7,418 nucleotides of DNA, from assembly GCA_026419315.1 (NCBI GenBank), contig JANZZQ010000055.1:1-7418 (forward strand), in the 5' to 3' direction. The translations under genes and the position numbers were made by a program. This DNA comes from Armatimonadota bacterium. GTDB lineage: Bacteria; Armatimonadota; Fervidibacteria; Fervidibacterales; Fervidibacteraceae. Position 1 is the first letter of the stretch; each line of letters begins with the position of its first letter. The notes under the pieces are model-generated. The model did not search any database. It worked only from the letters and a program-made list of their open reading frames with translations, and was not told the origin of the DNA. This document shows positions 1-6,008 of the stretch, one piece after another.

Positions 1-16
1 GTCCCGAGACAAATAA

Positions 17-48
17 AACAGCACCGGTTACACGGTGCTGTTATTTTC
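17..48 (+). terminator. Rho-independent terminator of the upstream unit
   Basis: A perfect 10-bp stem (AACAGCACCG at 17-26 and CGGTGCTGTT at 33-42) closes a 6-base loop and is followed by a T-rich tract (ATTTTC). It must end transcription of a + strand gene or RNA lying before the window, because the next gene starts about 90 bases later. It separates the pseudopilin unit from whatever is upstream. Confidence 0.85.
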
Positions 49-56
49 TATGCGTG

Positions 57-79
57 GGCGAGGCTTATCTAATCTCGCC
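57..79 (+). other. Small hairpin in the leader of the pseudopilin gene
   Basis: GGCGAG (57-62) and CTCGCC (74-79) form a perfect 6-bp stem around an 11-base loop. It lies just after the upstream terminator and about 60 bases before the TTG start. No T-run follows, so it is not a terminator. It could be a leader mRNA structure or chance; no known riboswitch class is recognisable. Confidence 0.25.
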
Positions 80-121
80 GATTGACATCCATTGCAGGCC
101 AACGCCCTGTCAAAAACTCAA

Positions 122-133
122 AAGGAAGGGGGG
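122..133 (+). promoter_or_regulatory. Shine-Dalgarno site that fixes the TTG start of the pseudopilin gene
   Basis: A long purine-rich site, AAGGAAGGGGGG, ends 7 bases before TTG 141. The upstream in-frame ATG-less extension to position 54 has no comparable site and would put 29 residues before the prepilin leader, so translation most likely begins at TTG 141. Confidence 0.75.
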
Positions 134-140
134 TCAAACT

Positions 141-1013
141 TTGAAAAAGCGTTCTGCATTCACGTTGATTGAGTTGCTGGTCGTAATAGCGATCATTGCC
201 ATCCTGGCGGCGATTCTGTTCCCGGTGTTCAGCCAAGCACGCGAAAAAGCGAGGCAGTCAAACTGTTTAAGCAACATGAGGCAATTTGGGACCGCTTACA
301 TGCAGTATGTTCAGGATTATGATGGCACATACCCGTTAGGGTTCGGACACGGCACTGTTGCTGCGATGTGGTTGTGGAACTATTGGCACGCAACCCCGGA
401 AAACTGGCGAAGAAGCATTACTTCTTCAGACCCTCGATGGTATTCCTACCGCGTCCACTGGTCAAACACCCTGGCTATCTACATCAGGAACTTTGGGATT
501 TACGCGTGCCCATCAGGAACTTCAGTTTATGTTTTGCCCGCCAACCACTCTGACCATGTGAACCCAGCTGCCCCTTGGGCCAAAGTCAGTTACAGTTACA
601 ACGGTCTCCTGATGGGATTTAACGAAGCGGGTATCGCTAACCCAGCCATGTTGCCTCTTCACTGGGAAGGGCGAGGAAAAGCACAAGTTGAAGGCTTTTC
701 TCTCACAAACCCAGCCCTTATTTGTGATAACGGCTCCGACCCTGACTGCCGCTACAAGGCACGAAGCGCTTCAGGTTGCGCAAGTGGGAACGGGGGCACA
801 AGTGCAATGTTTGGAGTAAGTGAGACGATGTTCATACATCAACGAGGAATTAACTGGACGTTCTCAGATGGGCACGCAAAGTGGCGCAGCGTCGGCACTA
901 ACGATTGGCGAACAGACCCTTACGCTAACTACGATGCAAATGGCTTCCCTACCCATTTCTGGTATGACGGTTGCCACGCTTGGCTTTTCCGGCCGGATTA
1001 CAACTTCCAGTGA
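141..1013 (+). CDS. DUF1559 type IV pseudopilin-like protein (prepilin N-terminus, H-X9-DG C-terminus)
   Basis: This encodes a 290-residue envelope protein exported as a type IV prepilin. A short basic leader (MKKRSA) is followed by [13 protein letters not shown], with the conserved Glu at +5 of the predicted mature protein, so a prepilin peptidase would cut between Ala6 and Phe7. The hydrophobic helix continues into [15 protein letters not shown], the hallmark of the large Armatimonadota/Planctomycetes DUF1559 family. The C-terminal part has the processing-associated H-X9-DG motif (His233, Asp243, Gly244). Several cysteines (for example Cys123 and Cys196) could form disulfides outside the membrane. 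The start is taken as TTG 141 because of the Shine-Dalgarno site and the normal leader length. The gene lies 24 bases before the small membrane-protein gene, probably in one operon. Its exact role (pseudopilin, surface fibre or secretion component) is unknown for most of the family. Confidence 0.92.
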   Translation: MKKRSAFTLIELLVVIAIIAILAAILFPVFSQAREKARQSNCLSNMRQFGTAYMQYVQDYDGTYPLGFGHGTVAAMWLWNYWHATPENWRRSITSSDPRWYSYRVHWSNTLAIYIRNFGIYACPSGTSVYVLPANHSDHVNPAAPWAKVSYSYNGLLMGFNEAGIANPAMLPLHWEGRGKAQVEGFSLTNPALICDNGSDPDCRYKARSASGCASGNGGTSAMFGVSETMFIHQRGINWTFSDGHAKWRSVGTNDWRTDPYANYDANGFPTHFWYDGCHAWLFRPDYNFQ

Positions 1014-1023
1014 GGCTGAGTCG

Positions 1024-1030
1024 CGGAGGT
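1024..1030 (+). promoter_or_regulatory. Shine-Dalgarno site of the small membrane-protein gene
   Basis: CGGAGGT lies 7 bases before ATG 1038. It favours ATG 1038 over the in-frame GTG at 1029, which overlaps the site itself. Good translational coupling with the pseudopilin stop at 1011-1013 is likely. Confidence 0.7.
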
Positions 1031-1037
1031 GGAAGCT

Positions 1038-1241
1038 ATGAAGAACATTCCAACGCCCGTTGCGGTGGTGGTCATTATCGCCGTAGTTGTAATTGTTGTG
1101 TTGCTTGGGCTTTGGTATCTCAACCGACCTTCTACCGTTCCTGTCGGTGGGGCAGGGACAGCACCTCAGCCCCTCGTCCCTGGGGAACAGCCTGGACAAA
1201 CAGGACAACAAGGTGGAAAACCTATAACCCCCACGTATTGA
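1038..1241 (+). CDS. Small single-span membrane protein with a Pro/Gly/Gln-rich tail
   Basis: This is a 67-residue protein of unknown function. Residues 1-6 (MKNIPT) are short and carry one Lys. Residues 7 to about 27 are almost entirely Val, Ile, Leu and Ala, ending in GLWYLNR, which is a clear membrane helix. The remaining 38 or so residues are rich in Pro, Gly and Gln (for example PGEQPGQTGQQGGKP) and should be disordered. There is no lipobox and no obvious signal-peptidase site, so it is probably an N-in anchored protein with an outside tail. The strong ribosome-binding site, the 24-base gap after the pseudopilin gene and the terminator just downstream support a real gene in the same unit. 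A role as an assembly partner of the pseudopilin is inferred from position only. Confidence 0.75.
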   Translation: MKNIPTPVAVVVIIAVVVIVVLLGLWYLNRPSTVPVGGAGTAPQPLVPGEQPGQTGQQGGKPITPTY

Positions 1242-1285
1242 ACGCTTAAACGCACTAATGACTGAGTGAGCATCAGTTGCGGACG

Positions 1286-1323
1286 GAGAGGCGTTGGCGA
1301 TGAGCCAACGCTTCTTTTTGTTT
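1286..1323 (+). terminator. Rho-independent terminator of the pseudopilin/small-protein unit
   Basis: GCGTTGGC (1291-1298) and GCCAACGC (1304-1311) form a perfect 8-bp stem with a 5-base loop. It extends by about four weaker pairs on the outside (GAG with TTC), and TTCTTTTTGTTT follows. It lies 45-80 bases after the small gene's stop. On the - strand no T-run follows the hairpin, so it should not end the convergent helicase transcript. Confidence 0.88.
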
Positions 1324-1358
1324 CCCTGAAGGACGAAACTCATTCGCTTGTTGATGGA

Positions 1359-3701
1359 CTAAACTCGCTGATAGAGTTGCTTGCCACTCAGTATCACTTT
1401 CCGTTCGCTTGTCACAGTCACTTGCTTGCCCAAAAGTTTCGCCAGCAAGAACGCTGCTCCCCATTTGTCAAGGGGGCGGTTTTCGCTGCCGCACCTTGGC
1501 GACTGAACGCAGGATGGGCAACCCGCTTTGCACGGACAGTTGACAATCGTTTCCAAAGTTTGCTCAAGCAACTCATCCAGTCGCTCGAAGGCTGCTTCGG
1601 AGAAGCCAGCTCCGCCGGGGATGCTATCGTAAACAAAAACGGTCGGTTGGCGAGTATCTGGGTGCCAGGGTGCATGTGAAATTCCCGCAACATCGTCAGG
1701 GTCAACAGAAATGACCAAAGGAAGAAGCGCAATTGCAGCGTGCTCGCTCGCGTGGAGTGAGCCCATTAGGTGAAATTCATGTCCTTCGAGTTCAGCGACC
1801 AAATCGTCGTCAACACAAAACCACAACCCAACCGTCTCAAATTCCTCCGGGGGGAGGTCAAGGATCTCTGCCGAAAGAACTTCATCGGTGAAAAGCCGTA
1901 ACCGCTTGAATCCAATGACTTGCTCTCGGACCTTCAATTCGCCCAGATACGCTGCCCCAAACCTCATCGGCTTTTGCGACCAAACTGAAAGAACCTCGTT
2001 CTCCTTTTGTTCCATCGGCACGGTGTAGTAATCGGTGACCGTCGGTTGAACATAAACCACCTTTTTTGTCAAGTCAATTGCCTCGGCGAAGTAAGTTTCG
2101 CCCATGTGCAAGTAGATTGCGCCGGGGTAAAGCGACCTGAAAACACGCCACCTCTCCGCTGTCCCGAGCGATATTCCATTTGAGCGGTTGAGGATTTGGA
2201 ATTCTTCGGCTGCAACTGAGCGGATGTTGACGTCATCGTGAGGTCTGCCTCGCATCAGCCAAAACTTTCTTTCGCCCTTACTTACAATCCCCTGCTCTTC
2301 CAAACGCTCAACCAAAGGGACAAAAAGTTCGCCGAAAAACTCACGGTCGGACTCGCTGAGCGGAAGTTCGTATGCAGCGCACATCAAGTGAGATGCGGCG
2401 ATGTAAGGGTTTTTAGGGGAGACCGCAATGGGTTCAGCGCCGCGAAGTAAAAATTCGGGGTTGTGGACAATGTGTTGGTCAACGGGATTTGCTGTCGCCA
2501 CCAAAATAACCAAACCCTCCTTCTGCCTCCCTGCCCTACCCGCTCGTTGCCAAGTGCTGGCTATTGTGCCTGGGTAGCCAACCAAAATTGCCGCCTCAAG
2601 TTCACCGATGTCGATTCCCAATTCCAACGCGCTCGTGGCAATAACTCCCAAAAGTTCACCGTTGAACAACTTCCGCTCAATTTCCCTCCGCTCTTCGGGC
2701 AAATAACCCGCTCGGTAACTCATCACCTTGTCGCACAAACTGTCAAGCCACTCGCGGGCGAGTTGGTCGCGGACGTAACGAAGGAGCAATTCCGTTCCCA
2801 TACGGGATTTCGTGAAAACGATTGTGCGAATCCCTTCTTTCAGTAACTTGACTGTCAACTTCACAGCCTCGGTGCTCGCCCTTGCTCTAATGCCTGCATC
2901 AATGTCAAGGAAAGGAGGGTTCCAAAAAACGATGGTTTTTGCTGGCATGGGCGAGGCATCGCCTGAGACAATGTGGAAAGGCAAGCCAATTAAATTGTTC
3001 AATGCCTCCTCAGGGTTGCCTAAAGTAGCCGATGTGCAAATGAAGACGGGATTGCTGCCGTAAAGTTTACAAATTCGCCTTAGCCTGCGGATAACATAAG
3101 CGAAGTTGATGCCGAAGATACCGCGATATGTGTGAAGTTCGTCAACGACGACGAAACGGAGGTTGCGGAAAAAGTGTGTCCACATGCTATGGTTCGGTAA
3201 AATCCCGACATGGAGCATATCAGGGTTCGTCAAAACGATTCGGCAATGTTCCCTCACCAACCTTCTCATGTCTGTCGGGGTGTCGCCATCGTAAGTTGAA
3301 GCGAGTAATTCTTTCATCAAGCCAAATTCTTGCAACTTCCGAAGTTGGTCTTGAGCCAGTGCTTTTGTCGGGAACAAGTAGAAAGCACGAGCTCTCGGTT
3401 CCTTGAGTAAAGTGTCAAGGACCGGCAAGTTATAACACAAAGTTTTGCCTGAAGCGGTCGGAGTAAAGACAGCGACATTTTCACCTCGCCTTGCAGCATC
3501 GCACGCTTCCGCTTGATGCTTGTAAAGTCGCTCGACCCCAATTCGTTTTAGTGCTTCCAAAAGTTTTGGGTGCAAAGGCTCTTTTGGGTCGGCGAAAACA
3601 GGCTCACGAGCTGGCACGGAAAAAATTGCGACAATTTGGTTGCGGTAATCTGGTGCCCTTTTAAGTCGCTCCAAAAATTCGCTCCATTGACTCCCTTCCA
3701 T
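1359..3701 (-). CDS. mrfA: MrfA/YprA-type DEAD/DEAH-box helicase with C-terminal DUF1998 domain
   Basis: This 780-residue, ATP-dependent superfamily 2 helicase is complete; B. subtilis MrfA is about 750. Visible motifs, in order: a Q-like RLYKHQAEA (58-66), motif I TPTASGKT (80-87), Ia PTKALAQDQ (111-119), Ib TNPDMLH (158-164), II DELH (187-190), III SAT (224-226), IV IVFTKSR (294-300), V ATSALELGID (355-364) and VI QRAGRAGR (385-392). The C-terminal half matches DUF1998: HASEHAAIALLPL (650-662), YDSIPGGAGFSEAAF (691-705) and a metal-binding Cys cluster at 722, 724, 728, 731 and 737. This architecture is that of MrfA, which with the exonuclease MrfB repairs mitomycin-type DNA damage in B. subtilis, and of eukaryotic Hrq1. 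A GGTGA site 6 bases before ATG supports the start. No mrfB gene is beside it; scpA is divergent upstream. Family assignment is firm; the repair role is inferred. Confidence 0.93.
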   Translation of the reverse strand: MEGSQWSEFLERLKRAPDYRNQIVAIFSVPAREPVFADPKEPLHPKLLEALKRIGVERLYKHQAEACDAARRGENVAVFTPTASGKTLCYNLPVLDTLLKEPRARAFYLFPTKALAQDQLRKLQEFGLMKELLASTYDGDTPTDMRRLVREHCRIVLTNPDMLHVGILPNHSMWTHFFRNLRFVVVDELHTYRGIFGINFAYVIRRLRRICKLYGSNPVFICTSATLGNPEEALNNLIGLPFHIVSGDASPMPAKTIVFWNPPFLDIDAGIRARASTEAVKLTVKLLKEGIRTIVFTKSRMGTELLLRYVRDQLAREWLDSLCDKVMSYRAGYLPEERREIERKLFNGELLGVIATSALELGIDIGELEAAILVGYPGTIASTWQRAGRAGRQKEGLVILVATANPVDQHIVHNPEFLLRGAEPIAVSPKNPYIAASHLMCAAYELPLSESDREFFGELFVPLVERLEEQGIVSKGERKFWLMRGRPHDDVNIRSVAAEEFQILNRSNGISLGTAERWRVFRSLYPGAIYLHMGETYFAEAIDLTKKVVYVQPTVTDYYTVPMEQKENEVLSVWSQKPMRFGAAYLGELKVREQVIGFKRLRLFTDEVLSAEILDLPPEEFETVGLWFCVDDDLVAELEGHEFHLMGSLHASEHAAIALLPLVISVDPDDVAGISHAPWHPDTRQPTVFVYDSIPGGAGFSEAAFERLDELLEQTLETIVNCPCKAGCPSCVQSPRCGSENRPLDKWGAAFLLAKLLGKQVTVTSERKVILSGKQLYQRV

Positions 3702-3794
3702 AACCTGTCACCAGACAAAAATCCTGCCGCAATTCAGCCCTGTTCGTAGCAAGGCAACAGAAGGAAGCGAAGTGCCATCAATAATGAGTGAAAA

Positions 3795-3847
3795 GTGGTA
3801 GGTGCAAAGTGAAACAACGGCATTACACCCCGCACTTAGCACCCCAC
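3795..3847. repeat. Imperfect inverted repeat
   Basis: The arm GTGGTAGGTGCAAAGTG (3795-3811) pairs with CACTTAGCACCCCAC (3833-3847): 4 bp, a 2-base TA bulge, 5 bp, one A/A mismatch, then 5 bp, with a 21-base loop. That is 14 pairs in all. No T-run follows on either strand. It could be an intergenic palindromic repeat unit, an operator for the divergent genes, or a leader RNA structure. Confidence 0.55.
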
Positions 3848-3922
3848 ACCGATTTTGATTCCGCTTCGCTAAAGCTTTGTGGCTAACTACGAACTTGTGG
3901 TGACTTATTAGGGAGTGAACTG

Positions 3923-3950
3923 TTGCAAATTCGCTCAGGTGCGTTATCAT
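3923..3950 (+). promoter_or_regulatory. Candidate sigma-70-type promoter for scpA
   Basis: TTGCAA (3923-3928) and TATCAT (3945-3950) are separated by 16 bases. They match consensus at 4 of 6 and 5 of 6 positions and lie about 70 bases before the proposed scpA start. This is the best match seen by eye in the intergenic region; consensus boxes in this phylum are assumed, not known. Confidence 0.35.
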
Positions 3951-4022
3951 GAAAAGCGTGAAAAACTTTTTCGGCTCAGGGGACTGAGGGAAAATTGTCA
4001 AGGACGGAGTGTGAAGGGGAAG

Positions 4023-4817
4023 ATGGAACGAGAAACAGTTTTGAACTTAACGGAAGAGGTTCGGTCACCTGAGCCGACGAAGATGGTTGTATTGCCTGCT
4101 CCTTTTTCGTTTGACAAATTGCCAGTCCAATTGCCCACATACGAGGGTTCAGCCGAGCTGCTTTTATGGCTTTTGCGCCGTCAACTCGTTGAGGTTAACG
4201 ATGTGCCGGCACAGGACATTGCGCGACAGGCGAAAACTTATCCGCTGCAACCCGTTCAGCGCGCCGATGCTTTAGCCCTCGCTGCTGAACTGGCGTGGCT
4301 CAAATCCGCACTGCTTTTGCCTCAACCTGAGCCGGAAGTTTTTGAGTCGCCCCAGGAAGAACCTCAAGATGGCGAACCGTTGCGTCGCCGTTTGCTCCGC
4401 CACGCCGCTTATGGTTTGGCAGCAAAGTTCTTAGCCGAACGAAGCAAAATTTGGTCGCAAATGTTTCCGCGTCCAGTGAACGATGAAACCCCTACTCCCT
4501 TGAAGCATTTGGTCGTTGGCGACGAACCTTTATCGCTCTTGACAGAAGCGTTGAGGCGGGTTTTAGCGAGAATGGCTGGAATTAAAGTGCGCGTTCCGAA
4601 AAGGAGGCTGACTGTCCCTCAAAGGATTCGCATATTGCTTCACATGCTCAAGTCAATGCCAGACCGCACTTCAACTTTTGACGCCTTATGTGCCGATTGC
4701 GAAAGTTTGCTTGAGGTCATCATCACTTTCCTCGCCGTTCTGGAACTAATGAGGCGAGGGCTGGCAGGGGCTCGCCAAGATGAACCTTTTGGACCTATTC
4801 TCGTCTTCTTGAAGTGA
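4023..4817 (+). CDS. scpA: Segregation and condensation protein A (ScpA), divergent
   Basis: This 264-residue kleisin would bridge the Smc heads and bind ScpB in the chromosome-condensing Smc-ScpAB complex. The N-terminal ScpA signature is clear: VQLPTYEGSAELLLWLLRRQ (35-54, family form FEGPLDLLLHLI), then VNDVPAQDIARQ (58-69, family form IYDIPIAEITEQ), then AAELAWLKSALLLP (87-100). The central acidic segment PQEEPQDGEPLRRRLLRHAA (110-129) matches the linker. The C-terminal winged helix is seen in SLLEVIITFLAVLELMRRGL (228-247) followed by RQDEPFGPILVFL. The first 30 residues or so are an extra N-terminal extension; most ScpA proteins begin only a few residues before the fold. ATG 4023 follows AAGGGGA by 3 bases; GTG 4011 with AGGA at 4001 is an alternative start. 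No scpB follows; the next gene is a dehydrogenase 25 bases on. Confidence 0.88.
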   Translation: MERETVLNLTEEVRSPEPTKMVVLPAPFSFDKLPVQLPTYEGSAELLLWLLRRQLVEVNDVPAQDIARQAKTYPLQPVQRADALALAAELAWLKSALLLPQPEPEVFESPQEEPQDGEPLRRRLLRHAAYGLAAKFLAERSKIWSQMFPRPVNDETPTPLKHLVVGDEPLSLLTEALRRVLARMAGIKVRVPKRRLTVPQRIRILLHMLKSMPDRTSTFDALCADCESLLEVIITFLAVLELMRRGLAGARQDEPFGPILVFLK

Positions 4818-4827
4818 CAACAAGTGC

Positions 4828-4836
4828 AAGGAGGGG
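4828..4836 (+). promoter_or_regulatory. Shine-Dalgarno site of the dehydrogenase gene
   Basis: AAGGAGGGG is a near-ideal site. Its GGAGG core ends 8 bases before ATG 4843, so that ATG is preferred over the in-frame TTG at 4837, which directly abuts the site. Confidence 0.8.
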
Positions 4837-4842
4837 TTGAGG

Positions 4843-5853
4843 ATGCCAAAAACGAAAACGGTTGTGTGCGTGGAACCGAGGAAGGTTGTGGTGCAGGAAG
4901 AAGATGTCCCCGAGGTTGGTCCGGGGACTTTTCTCGTCAGGGCGAAACTTTCAGCAATTAGCACGGGAACGGAGTTGACTTTGGTTACCGCCGATTTTTT
5001 GCCAGAAAGCGTTTGGGCGAGGCTCGCCAAGTATCCGCTCAAGTTAGGATACAGCCAATTCGGAGAAGTCGTCGCTGTTGGCGAAGGGGTTGACAATGTT
5101 AAGGTTGGCGACAAAGTTGTTGGGTGGAAAAACCACTCTCAATTTGCCCTTTATCGCAGGGGTGAATTTTGCGTTAAAGTTCCCGAAGGCGTTCCAGACG
5201 AAGCGGCAGCGGTTTTTGCCCTGGCGATTATTTCCCTCAACGGGGTTCGCAGGGCAAAAATTCAACTTGGCGAAAGCGTAGTTGTCTTCGGGCTCGGTCC
5301 AATCGGGATTTGGGCGGCTCAATTTTCCCGATTGGCAGGTGCCCGCCCGGTCATTGGGGTTGACTTGCTGCCCGAAAGGCGTGAATGGGCAAAGAAAGCG
5401 GGTTTGGACGAGGTTTTGGACGGGAAGGACCCAAAACTCGTTGACAAAATCTCTGACTTGACAAAGGGTCGGATGGCCGATGTCGTCTTTGAGGTCACGG
5501 GTCACCCAGATGCTATCCTTGACGAAGTCAAAGTTTTGAGGAGGCAGGGAAGGTTGATTATCCTGAGCAGCCCAAGAGGTAAGACGCTCTTCGATTTCCA
5601 CGATTGGTGTAATTGGACAAGCATAAGCATAATTGGCGCCCACACGAGTTCCCACCCACCTCACGAGAATCCCGATGACCCTTGGACGAGGGAACGAAAC
5701 ACGGAGTTGTTCTTTGAGTTGGTGCGCAAGAGGGAAATAGTTGCAGCGGAACTCGTCACCCACCGCTTCAAAGCCGATGACGCCCCGGCAGCCTACCAAC
5801 TTCTCATGACCGAACGGGGAAAAACAGGCATAGTTTTATTGGACTGGGGATGA
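4843..5853 (+). CDS. MDR-superfamily (alcohol dehydrogenase-like) oxidoreductase lacking zinc ligands
   Basis: This is a 336-residue cytosolic NAD(P)-dependent dehydrogenase of the medium-chain family. The N-terminal GroES-like domain (about 1-125) contains SAISTGTELT (37-46), where zinc ADHs have a catalytic Cys (GxCGTD), then GYSQFGEVVAVGEGV (69-83) in place of the GHE zinc motif, and GDKVVGW (89-95). The four-Cys structural zinc lobe is missing. The Rossmann domain follows, with VVVFGLGPIGIWAAQFSRLAG (147-167; glycine-rich GLGPIG) and an acidic residue in VIGVDLLPERR (170-180) that suggests NAD preference. The length is normal for the family. STGTE-type members include BchC-like and various sugar or polyol dehydrogenases, so the substrate cannot be named. 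It lies 25 bases after scpA and is probably co-transcribed. Confidence 0.88.
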   Translation: MPKTKTVVCVEPRKVVVQEEDVPEVGPGTFLVRAKLSAISTGTELTLVTADFLPESVWARLAKYPLKLGYSQFGEVVAVGEGVDNVKVGDKVVGWKNHSQFALYRRGEFCVKVPEGVPDEAAAVFALAIISLNGVRRAKIQLGESVVVFGLGPIGIWAAQFSRLAGARPVIGVDLLPERREWAKKAGLDEVLDGKDPKLVDKISDLTKGRMADVVFEVTGHPDAILDEVKVLRRQGRLIILSSPRGKTLFDFHDWCNWTSISIIGAHTSSHPPHENPDDPWTRERNTELFFELVRKREIVAAELVTHRFKADDAPAAYQLLMTERGKTGIVLLDWG

Positions 5854-6008
5854 GGCTGTGTTCAACCTGCAACGGTAACGAGTCTGGGTGAAGCAAAGTT
5901 TCCGTTGAGCCGATAACAACTTTGAGAGGGCAAAGCAAAGTGGCGAATCCGGTTGCCAGCCTTTCGAGGGCGAAAACGGAAATTCAAACCCGATTGTGAG
6001 GGAACGAA
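5854..6008 (+). other. Spacer between the dehydrogenase and GH15 genes
   Basis: These 155 bases hold no credible gene, terminator or strong promoter. Only very short hairpins are visible (for example TTTCG/CGAAA). The glucoamylase gene could therefore be read from the scpA transcript or from a weak promoter not recognised by eye. Confidence 0.5.
5998..6003 (+). promoter_or_regulatory. Shine-Dalgarno site of the GH15 gene
   Basis: GAGGGA lies 5 bases before ATG 6009. An in-frame TGA at 5997-5999 overlaps it, so no longer N-terminus is possible and ATG 6009 is the first usable start. Confidence 0.7.

Larger units (their letters stand above)
3702..4022. other. Divergent intergenic region between the helicase gene and scpA
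   Basis: These 321 bases hold no convincing gene. They must contain the promoters of both neighbours. For scpA the best candidate is at 3923-3950. For the helicase, only a weak - strand pair is seen (TTTGCA, 16 bases, CATTAT, around 3781-3808), matching consensus at 4 of 6 in each box. An imperfect inverted repeat lies at 3795-3847 and would overlap that candidate. The stretch open in the scpA frame from 3915 lacks a start with a good ribosome-binding site. Confidence 0.6.

Noticed and set aside
82..87. Perfect TTGACA upstream of the pseudopilin gene
   Set aside because: No acceptable -10 box lies 15-19 bases downstream; the sequence there is GC-rich, so it is not called a promoter.
1286..1323. 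Bidirectional terminator serving the helicase as well
   Set aside because: On the - strand the hairpin is followed by CTCTCCG, not a T-run, so only + strand termination is supported.
864..1343. 159-codon - strand frame across the pseudopilin end, small gene and terminator
   Set aside because: It runs through a strong terminator hairpin and antisense to two better-supported genes; its composition is unlike a protein.
1266..1679. 137-codon + strand frame after the terminator
   Set aside because: It overlaps the terminator and lies antisense to the conserved DUF1998 end of the helicase, with no ribosome-binding site.
3915..4022. N-terminal extension of scpA by 36 codons
   Set aside because: The extra residues do not resemble ScpA, the start would fall upstream of the promoter candidate's -10 box, and no Shine-Dalgarno site supports it.
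5044..5799. 251-codon open frame on the - strand inside the dehydrogenase gene
   Set aside because: It is fully antisense to a gene with clear family motifs, has no recognisable domain and no ribosome-binding site; it is a shadow of codon bias.
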